Notes: generated by a model from the sequence alone, not told the origin. Shown: positions 1-7,023, counted from the stretch's first letter. The stretch: 13,632 nucleotides of DNA from Flavobacteriales bacterium (GCA_016763135.1 JAESUI010000337.1:1-13632), one strand, 5' to 3'. Translations and numbers: made by a program.

Positions 1-108
1 CAATCCCTTTAAATGAACATGTGATAATTCATTATTTTCAAAATATTGGAAAATTTCTCTCGTCTTCTCAGAATTTGAAAAAACAGCTTTCAACTCTAAG
101 GCTTTCAT
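1..108 (-). CDS. N-terminal 36 residues of an unidentified protein, cut by the window edge (possibly Mfd)
   Basis: A minus-strand frame starts with ATG at 108-106 and stays open to base 1, giving 36 residues that begin MKALELKAVFSNSEKTR and end in SHVHLKGL. There is no signal peptide, so a cytoplasmic protein is likely. The stretch is rich in charged residues and looks like real coding sequence. The ending HLKGL resembles the segment near the N-terminus of Bacteroidota transcription-repair coupling factor Mfd, where a similar L-K-G-L precedes a G-S-S motif; this is recalled similarity over a few residues only and is not a firm assignment. It is divergent from the small membrane-protein gene at 171, leaving about 60 bases between them for both promoters. 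Confidence 0.45.
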   Translation of the reverse strand, partial: MKALELKAVFSNSEKTREIFQYFENNELSHVHLKGL

Positions 109-170
109 AGGGGTGTAAAATTAAGGTAAACTCTATTAATTATTAATAACTTTACTTCTTTATTTTTCTA

Positions 171-596
171 ATGACAAAAATTGTATTAATTATCATTTGT
201 TGCTTAATGAGTCTAAGCTCTTTTTCACAAGCAAATGAAAAAATAAAATACCGAAAATTAGATTATAACGACTTTAAAAAACTTTCTATTAATGACACCT
301 CTTTAGTTATTATTGACGTTTTTTTTGACAAAAAAGATAATGCTGCTTTAGGTCAAATGTCTTTTCTCCCCATTACAGTAGGTATTTTCATTATCTCACC
401 ACCAATCAGTGCCGGCTTAACAACTATAAGTTTTCCATTATTTTTAAATGGTAGCTACATGCTAATAAAATATCGAAAAAAGAAACTTTATAGTGTTTTG
501 ACAGTATATAAAGAAACTAACATGCTCCCAAAATGGGTGAGAAAAAAAGCCAATAAGCAATTAGCATATTACGAAATGATTAAGGCAGAATACTAG
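171..596 (+). CDS. Small secreted or inner-membrane protein of unknown function, paralog 1
   Basis: Encodes 141 residues. Residues 1-20 form a typical signal peptide ending in S-F-S-Q. A conserved charged block follows (KIKYRKLDYNDFKKLSIND, about 24-42), then D-K-K-D-N-A-A, then one long or two short hydrophobic segments rich in Pro, Gly and Ile (about 63-100), then a basic tail (IKYRKKKLY, RKKANKQ). This suggests export followed by membrane anchoring, with the basic tail on one side. I do not recognise a named family; similar short proteins with a P-P-x-x-x-G hydrophobic core and a basic C-terminus occur in Bacteroidota without known function. The next gene, 10 bases downstream, is a clear paralog, so the pair is probably cotranscribed. 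The start is the only ATG that gives the full signal peptide. Confidence 0.8.
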   Translation: MTKIVLIIICCLMSLSSFSQANEKIKYRKLDYNDFKKLSINDTSLVIIDVFFDKKDNAALGQMSFLPITVGIFIISPPISAGLTTISFPLFLNGSYMLIKYRKKKLYSVLTVYKETNMLPKWVRKKANKQLAYYEMIKAEY

Positions 597-606
597 TAAC
601 TTTAAA

Positions 607-1044
607 ATGAAAAATATTACATTACTCTTCTTAACCCTACTAATTAGCTTAAGCTCATTTTCTCAAAATGAGAATGATGACAAAATTAAATACAGAAAGC
701 TAAGCTATAATGATTTTAAAAAACTATCTATAAATGACACTTCAGATGCTGTTATAGATTTATTTTATAATAAAAGAGATAACGCTGCTTTTACCCAAAT
801 AATTTTATTACCCATGACTGTTATATTAACAGTAATACCACCGACTCATTTTGTTGGAATAGGAACCGCTTTTATAAGTGTCCCTCTATTTATTAATGGC
901 ACAATGACCTTAATTAAATATCGAAAAAAGAACCTTTATAAGGTTTTAACGGAATACAAAAAAACTCAAACCCTGCCTAAATCAATGAGAAAAAAAGCAA
1001 ATAGAATTTTAGAAAATTACGAAGTCTTACCTATTAACTATTAG
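607..1044 (+). CDS. Small secreted or inner-membrane protein of unknown function, paralog 2
   Basis: Encodes 145 residues with the same plan as the gene just upstream: signal peptide (residues 1-19, ending S-F-S-Q), the block KIKYRKLSYNDFKKLSIND, then D-K/N-K-R-D-N-A-A, a hydrophobic Pro/Gly-rich region (about 65-103, containing IPPTHFVGIG) and a basic tail (IKYRKKNLY, RKKANR). The charged block after the signal peptide is almost identical in the two paralogs while the hydrophobic region differs more, so the block is probably the functionally constrained part. The gene starts 10 bases after the first paralog stops. Its TAG stop overlaps by four bases the TAA stop of the convergent minus-strand gene. 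Function is unknown; a two-subunit or dosage role is only speculation. Confidence 0.82.
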   Translation: MKNITLLFLTLLISLSSFSQNENDDKIKYRKLSYNDFKKLSINDTSDAVIDLFYNKRDNAAFTQIILLPMTVILTVIPPTHFVGIGTAFISVPLFINGTMTLIKYRKKNLYKVLTEYKKTQTLPKSMRKKANRILENYEVLPINY

Positions 1045-1379
1045 GGCTTTTGGTATTCAGCTCCTTTTAATATCCCCTCACTACTGAAGTACAAAAGGAT
1101 TTGAAATTTTTGTTCTTCACCTTTCTTTTTCCAAACCACATCTGTCCTCATCAAACCTTCTTTAATTTCACCTAATTCTCCAAAATAAATAGTTATAGGA
1201 GAATCTAAGTTTGTTGATGTTTTATCTAACGAATAATTATTTAAAGCCTCACCAATTTTTGGTTCATAAGAATGTGATATCATTAAACCTTCTTTTGGAG
1301 TGTGCTTTAACAATGAATTTATAGCTTCCACCTCAATTCTTTCTTCTGCACAATACGAATAAAAAAGAGAATCATCCAA
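1041..1379 (-). CDS. Probable C-terminal part of the MORN-repeat gene, separated by a frame change
   Basis: The only recognised start codon in this frame is a TTG at 1379-1377, which gives 112 residues with no signal peptide. However, the frame is open and protein-like up to a stop at 1463-1461: residues encoded at 1380-1460 read SIAKYFKKDKFQFIVNPSSY and continue smoothly into FLDDSLFYSYC. There is no ATG or GTG in that stretch. The simplest reading is that this is not a separate gene but the C-terminal domain of the MORN-repeat protein encoded immediately upstream, whose frame stops at 1432 within a 29-base overlap. Removing one base in the overlap (for instance from AAA in TCTAAATGG) joins them into about 377 residues. 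The domain itself (mixed alpha/beta, with D-S-P-I-T-I-Y-F-G-E) is not recognised. A real separate gene starting at TTG is the alternative. Confidence 0.5.
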   Translation of the reverse strand: MDDSLFYSYCAEERIEVEAINSLLKHTPKEGLMISHSYEPKIGEALNNYSLDKTSTNLDSPITIYFGELGEIKEGLMRTDVVWKKKGEEQKFQILLYFSSEGILKGAEYQKP

Positions 1380-1431
1380 AAAATAGGAAGATGGGTTAAC
1401 TATAAATTGAAACTTATCCTTTTTAAAATAC

Positions 1432-2175
1432 TTAGCTATTGAGCCATTTAGAGTACTTCTTTATGGTTCTTCTAAAAAGAGCATTGGTAGTTAAAAAAGA
1501 AATAGCTTGTTGATACTCTTTACTAATAACATCATCAATACCTTTCTCTAATGTATCTATTTTTATCACGTTCTCCTTCTCTACAGAAGGTTTTCTTTTT
1601 TTAGGGAAAATAGTATTGAAAATATTTCTTTTTATTGGCACTCCATCAATTTTCTCATCACCATCATAACCTTCGCCACCTGTTAATACTCCGTTATTAT
1701 AATGCGATAAATATTTTTTATGATTTTCATCAAATCGTTTCCATTTCTTATTTTTAAGCCCTTTTTTATAACGCCCATAAATTTTCAACGATTTATAAGC
1801 CCAATAGCCTTGCTTAACTCCAGCTTTATAAATTCCTTTGGTAATTATAAGTCCATTAAGGTTGTAAAAAGTCCATTCTCCATTTATTTTATTATTGGCA
1901 AAAACTGTTTTAATTTTCAACCTACCAGTAGGATAAAAAACTTTATACAATCCATTTTGGCCATAACTTGTATATGATTTTTCAATTGCTATTTGAGATG
2001 TATCATCAGCAAAAACAGCCACTTTTTTAATGTAATAAGTAGTTTTAATTGTTGGCTTATAAATAACCTTTATAGTTTCTGTGATTGTGTCTATCTGAAT
2101 TACTTCTTCAACTATCTGAGCAGAAGATATAATCACACTAAACAAAAAAGATAATAATAACGTTGATCTTAACAT
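1432..2175 (-). CDS. Secreted MORN-repeat-variant (YwqK-like) protein
   Basis: From ATG 2175-2173 the protein has 247 residues. The start is chosen there because MLRSTLLLSFLFSVIISSAQ is a clean signal peptide; the in-frame TTG at 2214 adds 13 non-signal residues and lies inside a promoter-like TTGACA. Residues about 70-160 carry MORN-variant repeats of the type found in proteins annotated as YwqK-family antitoxins: Y-G-x-N-G-L-Y-K-V-F-Y, N-G-E-W-T-F-Y-N-L-N-G, K-Q-G-Y-W-A-Y-K, and K-N-K-K-W-K-R-F. Such proteins are common and uncharacterised in Bacteroidota, and no toxin partner is visible here. The C-terminus (FRRTIKKYSKWLNS) ends abruptly, and the next frame downstream continues as if the protein should go on, so this copy is probably truncated by an indel at 1432-1460. 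Periplasmic or surface location is inferred from the signal peptide. Confidence 0.75.
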   Translation of the reverse strand: MLRSTLLLSFLFSVIISSAQIVEEVIQIDTITETIKVIYKPTIKTTYYIKKVAVFADDTSQIAIEKSYTSYGQNGLYKVFYPTGRLKIKTVFANNKINGEWTFYNLNGLIITKGIYKAGVKQGYWAYKSLKIYGRYKKGLKNKKWKRFDENHKKYLSHYNNGVLTGGEGYDGDEKIDGVPIKRNIFNTIFPKKRKPSVEKENVIKIDTLEKGIDDVISKEYQQAISFLTTNALFRRTIKKYSKWLNS

Positions 2176-2180
2176 AATTC

Positions 2181-2214
2181 CAAAATAACAGATTTTGAAA
2201 TAAACTATTGTCAA
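2181..2214 (-). promoter_or_regulatory. Candidate promoter for the MORN-repeat gene
   Basis: On the minus strand TTGACA lies at 2214-2209 and TTATTTTG at 2188-2181, which matches the Bacteroidota -7 consensus TAnnTTTG at all but one fixed position. The 23-base gap after TTG is at the long end of the usual range. The predicted RNA start falls very near the ATG at 2175, so the leader would be minimal. Confidence 0.3.
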
Positions 2215-2284
2215 CCTGTAAATAAAATTGTAACAGACTTATTAACTGACAAGTTTATTTCGTTTTCTTATCGCTATAATTATT

Positions 2285-2292
2285 TATCTTTG
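2285..2292 (+). promoter_or_regulatory. Candidate -7 promoter element (TATCTTTG) of the phosphofructokinase operon
   Basis: TATCTTTG is an exact match to the Bacteroidota -7 consensus TAnnTTTG and sits 50 bases before the ATG at 2343. There is no TTG at the right distance upstream, only a T-rich CGTTTTC at 2261-2267, so the -33 box is weak. An E. coli-like TATAAT at 2275-2280 overlaps the same region but has no matching -35. This promoter would serve the three-gene block through 5297. Confidence 0.4.
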
Positions 2293-2342
2293 CATCTGTT
2301 TGTATGGAAACGCCACACAACTCTATAATTTAAGAAGTAATC

Positions 2343-3568
2343 ATGGAAAATAAAAAACAGTTGCCATTCTTTGTGCCGGAGGACCAGCTCCAGGTATCAA
2401 TACAGTTGTTGCAAGTATTACCAAGCGATTTTTAGCTGATGACTACCGAATTATTGGGTTGAACCATGGTTACAGCACATTATTTAAAGATAAAACGACC
2501 TATATCGAATTAACATATGAAATTGCTGATCGGATTTATTCTAAGGGTGGTTCTTATTTAAAGATGAGCAGGTACAAACCAAAAAATGAGGAGTTTAATG
2601 ACAACTTCTTTAAAAAAGAAAACATAACATTATTAGTGACTATCGGTGGTGATGATACAGCCTCTACGGCCAATAGAATTAGTATTTTTCTCGAAGAAAA
2701 AAATATAAAAATTCAGAACATCCATGTTCCGAAAACAATTGATAACGACCTTCCGCTACCTGTTGGAATTTCCACTTTTGGATACCAAACAGCTAAAAAT
2801 GAAGGGTCAAGACTGGCTAAAACCATCCTTGAAGATGGCCGATCAACTGATGCATGGTTTATTGTTTCTGCCATGGGAAGAGAAGCTGGCCATTTAGCTT
2901 TAGGTATTGGAAAAGCCTGTCGTTACCCTCTGGTTATTATCCCAGAAATGTTTCACAAAACTAAAGTGACATTTGACGGTATAATGAAACTTATTGTTTC
3001 AACAATGGTTAAAAGAAAGTTAATGGGATTGTATTTTGGAGGTGTAGTTATCTCCGAAGGTGTTTTCCATTTTATTGATGACGATGAAATTAAAAATACG
3101 GGAATAGATTTTTCCTATGATGATCATGGACATCCTGAACTTGGATTATTAAGTAAAGCTCATATTTTTAATCAGCTGTTAGGAGTAAAATTGAAGGAAC
3201 TAAATTTAGACATAAAATGCCGGCCAGTTGAGATCGGTTATGCCATAAGATGTGCTGATCCAACCGCTTATGACCTTAGATTCTGCACCAATTTAGGTTA
3301 TGGTGTAAAAGAACTTTATGAGAATGGGGATTCTAAATGTATAGTAATTTCCACCCCTGCTGGCGCCTACAAAGCACTCTCTATGAAAGATATTTCTAAT
3401 GCTGAGGGAGTTATTACTCCAAGGTTAGTTAACATGGAAAGTCAAGAAATAAAATCTGCTTTAAAAAGTTTTGAAACATTAAGGGAAAAAGATTTTGAAG
3501 AAGCAAAACTATACTTACCTGATCCAGAAAACTATACTATGAAGAGTATTCTATCTATTGATTTATAA
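2343..3568 (+). CDS. pfp: Pyrophosphate-type 6-phosphofructokinase, broken by a one-base frame change near its start
   Basis: Phosphorylates fructose 6-phosphate to fructose 1,6-bisphosphate in glycolysis; cytoplasmic. The ATG at 2343 reads MENKK and then leaves frame, stopping at 2435. The frame used from 2354 onward reads KTVAILCAGGPAPGINT, the P-loop-like N-terminus of the family, and runs open to 3568. Adding one A to the A run at 2352-2357 gives one protein of about 408 residues, normal for this family. Visible motifs are GGDDT (GGDGS in ATP enzymes), PKTIDND with the catalytic Asp, SAMGREAGHLAL, and IPEMF. The Asp in GGDDT and the Lys before TIDND are the known markers of pyrophosphate rather than ATP use. 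Without repair the only in-frame recognised start is TTG 2459, which would lose the first phosphate-binding loop, so that start is unlikely to give an active enzyme. The acetyltransferase gene follows after 8 bases. Confidence 0.88.
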
Positions 3569-3576
3569 TTTTTTTT

Positions 3577-4029
3577 ATGGATTTCTCAATCAGACCTGCT
3601 TCCAAAAATGATTTACCAGAAGTATTAGCTTTGGTAAAAGAACTTGCTTTATATGAAAAAGCTCCAGAGGAAGTTACCATTACTATACAAGAATTAGAAG
3701 AAGATGGTTTTGGAGAACATCCATTGTACTGGATAATTTTAGCCGAAAACAAAAATGGTATTATTGGAATGTCATTTTATTACATCAGGTATTCGACCTG
3801 GAAAGGAAAATGCTTATACCTAGAAGACATTGTTGTTAAAGAAGAATTTAGAGGTCATAAAATCGGAAAAGTTTTATTCGAAGAAGCCATTAAAGCTGCT
3901 AAAGAAATGAATGCAAAACTAATGACGTGGCAGGTATTGGATTGGAATGAACCTGCACTGAATTTTTACAAAAAATTTGATGCAGAAATGGATAGCGGAT
4001 GGATTAACGGAAAATTGAGGTTTAAATAA
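3577..4029 (+). CDS. GNAT N-acetyltransferase, spermidine/diamine acetyltransferase-like
   Basis: Encodes 150 residues, a single GNAT domain that transfers acetyl from acetyl-CoA to an amine. The pattern resembles eukaryotic SSAT (spermidine/spermine or thialysine acetyltransferase): I-R-P-A at 5-8, E-D-G-F-G-E-H-P at 42-49, Y-L-E-D at 81-84, the acetyl-CoA motif V-V-K-E-E-F-R-G-H-K-I-G at 86-97, and W-N-E-P-A-L-N-F-Y-K at 123-132 with the usual late Tyr (131). The first Gly of the R-x-x-G-x-G pyrophosphate loop is Lys 95 here, a mild departure. The substrate cannot be fixed from sequence; a polyamine or a lysine-like amine is the best guess. It lies 8 bases after the phosphofructokinase gene and its TAA overlaps the aspartate kinase ATG by one base (TAATG), so all three are probably one transcript. 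No Shine-Dalgarno site precedes it, only a run of T. Confidence 0.85.
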   Translation: MDFSIRPASKNDLPEVLALVKELALYEKAPEEVTITIQELEEDGFGEHPLYWIILAENKNGIIGMSFYYIRYSTWKGKCLYLEDIVVKEEFRGHKIGKVLFEEAIKAAKEMNAKLMTWQVLDWNEPALNFYKKFDAEMDSGWINGKLRFK

Positions 4030-5297
4030 TGAAAGTATTTAAATTTGGTGGAGCTTCAGTAAAAGATGCCAACGCAGTAAAAAATGTTGGAGAAATAATT
4101 AAATTACATAAAGACAATTTAGTTGTTGTAGTTTCTGCCATGGGAAAAACTACTAACGGATTAGAAAAAGTAGTTGAATCTTACCTCAACAAGGATGGAA
4201 AAGTACAAGAAAATTTACAAGTAGTAAGAGAGTTTCATTCTAGTATTTTAAATGATTTATTTGAGAATAAAAACCACCCTATTTTTAATGAAATCCACAA
4301 CACATTTGTAGAAATAGAATGGGAAATTGAAGATGATGCAACTCGTAAATACAATTATATTTATGACCAAATTGTATCTGTTGGTGAAATTATTTCTACC
4401 AAAATCGTAAGTGCTTATCTAAATGAAACTGGATTAAAAAACACGTGGTTAGATGTAAGGAATATTATTCAAACAGATAACACACACCGTAACGCAAAAA
4501 TTGATTGGAAACTCACTGAATTATTAGTTCCTAAAGTTATTTCTCCTCTACTCAAAAAAGAAAACCAGTCCGTCATTATTACTCAAGGGTTTATTGGCTC
4601 AAGTTCTGAATTGTTTACTACAACATTAGGAAGAGAAGGTTCTGATTTTAGTGCTGGTATTTTGGCTTATTGTTTAGATGCTGAAAGCGTAACTATATGG
4701 AAAGATGTTCCTGGCATGCTAAATGCCGATCCAAAATGGTTTGATAACACCATAAAATTAGACAACATCTCTTATCATGAAGCAGTTGAACTAGCCTATT
4801 ATGGTGCTTCAGTTATTCATCCAAAAATCATTAAACCTTTACATAATAAAAACATTCCTCTATATGTCAAATCATTTGTTTCGCCACAAGCTAATGGAAC
4901 AGTAATTAACGAAAATACAAAAGATGACTCTCTGGTTCCTTCTTTCATTTTTAAAATGAATCAAGTACTAATTTCCATTTCTGCAAAGGATTACTCATTT
5001 ATTATGGAAGATAATTTGAGTCACATTTTTGGTGTTTTTTCAAATTATGGAATAAGTATTAACTTAATGCAAAATTCTGCCATTAGCTTTTCTGTGTGTA
5101 TTGATTTTGACAAGCAAAAAACTCATCAATTAATTGATGAGCTAAAAAAAGATTACAAAATCTTGTATAATGATAATCTAGAATTAGTAACCATTCGTCA
5201 TTACGATCAACAAACTATAGAAAGAGTTACTAAAGAAAAAGAAATTTTAGTAGAACAAAAAAGTAGACAAACAGCTCGATTTGTAATGAAGGGCTAA
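4029..5297 (+). CDS. lysC: Aspartate kinase (monofunctional, with C-terminal ACT domains)
   Basis: Phosphorylates aspartate to 4-phospho-aspartate, the first step to lysine or diaminopimelate, threonine and methionine; cytoplasmic. The 422 residues fit a single-function enzyme with no homoserine dehydrogenase domain. Visible are the N-terminal nucleotide loop KFGGAS (5-10), V-V-S-A-M-G-K-T-T-N (34-43), LGREGSD (200-206) followed by D-V-P-G, and H-P-K near 263. From about 305 to 405 are two ACT-type segments (ISISAKDYSF, FGVFSNYGISINLMQNS) that usually bind the inhibitory amino acid, so feedback control by lysine or threonine is expected. The start is supported by GAGG at 4017-4020, 8 bases before ATG, and by the TAATG overlap with the acetyltransferase gene. 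Its stop overlaps the convergent gene by four bases. The paralog class (LysC-like against ThrA-like) is not settled, so the symbol is provisional. Confidence 0.93.
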   Translation: MKVFKFGGASVKDANAVKNVGEIIKLHKDNLVVVVSAMGKTTNGLEKVVESYLNKDGKVQENLQVVREFHSSILNDLFENKNHPIFNEIHNTFVEIEWEIEDDATRKYNYIYDQIVSVGEIISTKIVSAYLNETGLKNTWLDVRNIIQTDNTHRNAKIDWKLTELLVPKVISPLLKKENQSVIITQGFIGSSSELFTTTLGREGSDFSAGILAYCLDAESVTIWKDVPGMLNADPKWFDNTIKLDNISYHEAVELAYYGASVIHPKIIKPLHNKNIPLYVKSFVSPQANGTVINENTKDDSLVPSFIFKMNQVLISISAKDYSFIMEDNLSHIFGVFSNYGISINLMQNSAISFSVCIDFDKQKTHQLIDELKKDYKILYNDNLELVTIRHYDQQTIERVTKEKEILVEQKSRQTARFVMKG

Positions 5298-6748
5298 ATC
5301 TTGTTTTTTTCTATCCAATAAACAACAACATCTTTGTCCAAATTAATAAAAGCTATTCCTTCATTATTTATTAGTTCTCTCACCTTATTAATTCCAGGAG
5401 ATAATTTTTCTGCTCTTATCATCTCTTTTATAGTTTTAAAAATCAACATCTCTGCCTTCCCATAATTATTCTTACGTGCTATAGAAAATATCATCTCCAT
5501 GCATCTTAAAGCTAAATCAAAATGATTTAAATCCCCATATATAAATAGCTGTATCATTAAAGTTGACACCGCTAAATCGTGTCTAAATCTCTTTGCTTTC
5601 ATGTCAAATAAAGCGAAACTACTATTACACCATTTTAAGCACTTCTTCGTATCATTTAAATAGAAATAAGCCAATGCCATATTGTATTCACAAATCATTT
5701 TTGCTTGAATACCTTTTGCCGAAGATAAAGAGACATACCATTTCTCCATTTCATCTAGTGTTATCCTAATTTTTTCAGCATCTCTTAAATGCAAATAATA
5801 GCCTATTTCTAGATTATACTTAGTATCATAAAAAGATGCTTTTGCATGATGAAATTTAAGCTCTACATCATTTAATTTTGAAAGATATTCTGGATATTCT
5901 TTTGGATAACCCTGAAAATAATAATACAATAAAATATTATTCAAAGCAGAAGAATACCTTAATGGATTCTCCTTTATTTGATGAGGATTTTCTTCTAACA
6001 ATTCCAACAACCTCATTTTGTACTTAAATTCATTATTTTGATCTGCAAGTAAACCAAAGCCAACCCCTTTTAAAAACAGATAATCTACCTTAGTAAAAAA
6101 ATTATCAAAATCATCTTCATCAAGTTGCATTAATTCATGCTTAAATATTTCCTGAATCGGTTGAGCGGTTTGATCAGTTGATTTAATGGTTGACCGAGTC
6201 ACGGTTTGCAACTTTTTAATCAGGAAATTCATTTGCATTTGCTGATTGTAATCATCTAAATAAACTTGTGTTTCTTTTACTACATCTTCATTTATCATTG
6301 CGCTAGAAACATAATCTTCAATTCTCCTATCCCAATAATTAATCAAGAGTAAATAATGTGTCATATCATATTTTTTAGCAATTTTTTTTGCTTGATTAAT
6401 TTTTTTATGACACAATTTATAAAGCCCCTTCCAATATAAAACTTCTATTTCTGTAAGAAATGAGTTTAACTCAATAGTTTTTTTTGCTTTTTGGTGATGA
6501 TTACTTAAGCTCTTAAGAACCAAATTCATTAAGTAATTCTTAGCAACTGAGAATTGCCGAATAAAGTCTTCATTTCTAAATTGTTTAAGTAAAGCTTCCT
6601 CATCATACTCTTTTTGATCATGTATCGCATTAAAAAGCTTCACATAATTATTACTCTCTTTATGAATAGATGTGAAAACCGAAAAATACCTTTTTTCTGA
6701 TTTTGTTAAAGAATGTATTAACTCATGAAGTAACTCTTTACTTTTCAC
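5294..6748 (-). CDS. Conserved-looking helical cytoplasmic protein of unknown function
   Basis: Encodes 484 residues starting with GTG at 6748-6746; an in-frame TAA lies three codons upstream (6760-6758), so this is essentially the only possible start. There is no signal peptide or membrane segment. The whole chain looks alpha-helical: an N-terminal part rich in Lys and Leu (LLHELIHSLTKSEKRYFSVF, then KNYLMNLVLKSL), and a middle and C-terminal part with repeated Tyr/Leu helix pairs such as LYKLCHKKINQAKKIAKKY and ALAYFYLNDTKKCLKWC that resemble degenerate TPR units. It could be a helical-repeat scaffold or regulator. I do not recognise the family. It stands alone on the minus strand, converging on the aspartate kinase gene with a four-base overlap and divergent from the T9SS adhesin gene across 275 bases. 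Confidence 0.85.
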   Translation of the reverse strand: MKSKELLHELIHSLTKSEKRYFSVFTSIHKESNNYVKLFNAIHDQKEYDEEALLKQFRNEDFIRQFSVAKNYLMNLVLKSLSNHHQKAKKTIELNSFLTEIEVLYWKGLYKLCHKKINQAKKIAKKYDMTHYLLLINYWDRRIEDYVSSAMINEDVVKETQVYLDDYNQQMQMNFLIKKLQTVTRSTIKSTDQTAQPIQEIFKHELMQLDEDDFDNFFTKVDYLFLKGVGFGLLADQNNEFKYKMRLLELLEENPHQIKENPLRYSSALNNILLYYYFQGYPKEYPEYLSKLNDVELKFHHAKASFYDTKYNLEIGYYLHLRDAEKIRITLDEMEKWYVSLSSAKGIQAKMICEYNMALAYFYLNDTKKCLKWCNSSFALFDMKAKRFRHDLAVSTLMIQLFIYGDLNHFDLALRCMEMIFSIARKNNYGKAEMLIFKTIKEMIRAEKLSPGINKVRELINNEGIAFINLDKDVVVYWIEKNKI

Positions 6749-6931
6749 TGCTTCAATTTAGAAAGCTAAATTTATACTTTTTAAAGCAAAGAAACAATGT
6801 TTTATTCTAGAATTTATTTACCTCTTAAAAACTGCTGTCAATAGTAAGTTTAACAGATTTAGCTTAAATTTCATTTAAAAAAAAATAACACTTTTATTAC
6901 CATTATTTAGATTTAGTTAAATGGAGATAGA

Positions 6932-6947
6932 AATCTAATTTTAGATT
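6932..6947. repeat. Small perfect inverted repeat upstream of the adhesin promoter
   Basis: AATCTAA and TTAGATT are perfect inverted arms of 7 bases around a 2-base centre. The repeat lies 23 bases upstream of the TTGACA of the adhesin promoter, in the otherwise gene-free 6749-7023 interval, so it could be a binding site for a regulator. In AT-rich DNA such short palindromes also arise by chance. Nothing else definite was seen in this interval except the promoter. Confidence 0.3.
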
Positions 6948-6970
6948 GCTAAAATTCAAAAAAACATTAA

Positions 6971-7001
6971 TTGACACACGTTCTTTAGAAGTTTAATATT
7001 G
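6971..7001 (+). promoter_or_regulatory. Candidate promoter of the T9SS adhesin gene
   Basis: TTGACA lies at 6971-6976. TAATATTG at 6994-7001 differs from the Bacteroidota -7 consensus TAnnTTTG at one fixed position, and the gap after TTG is 20 bases, which is in the normal range. Transcription would start near 7008-7012, about 12-16 bases before the ATG at 7024. This also argues against the in-frame TTG at 7003 as the translation start. Confidence 0.45.
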
Positions 7002-7023
7002 TTTGAAACTAAATTTTATAGCC

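Noticed and set aside
1720..1977. Open frame on the plus strand inside the MORN-repeat gene (85 residues)
   Set aside because: It is antisense to a gene with a clear signal peptide and repeats; its Phe/Ile-rich translation is the usual shadow of AT-rich Lys/Asn codons.
1432..2175. YwqK-type antitoxin of a toxin-antitoxin pair
   Set aside because: The protein has a signal peptide and no toxin gene is next to it; the antitoxin name in databases rests on the MORN-variant repeat alone.
2275..2280. E. coli-type TATAAT -10 box before the phosphofructokinase
   Set aside because: No -35 box lies at the right spacing and Bacteroidota promoters use a different consensus; TATCTTTG just downstream fits better.
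2352..2358. Programmed -1 frameshift at AAAAAAC as the established explanation for the phosphofructokinase break
   Set aside because: The incoming frame reads AAT AAA AAA CAG, so the P-site tRNA would re-pair on TAA rather than AAA; the phase is not the canonical A-AAA-AAC and no clear stimulatory hairpin was seen. A lost base in a homopolymer is simpler.
7003..7023. TTG start at 7003 for the adhesin
   Set aside because: ATG 7024 gives a clean signal peptide, and 7003 lies at or before the predicted RNA start.
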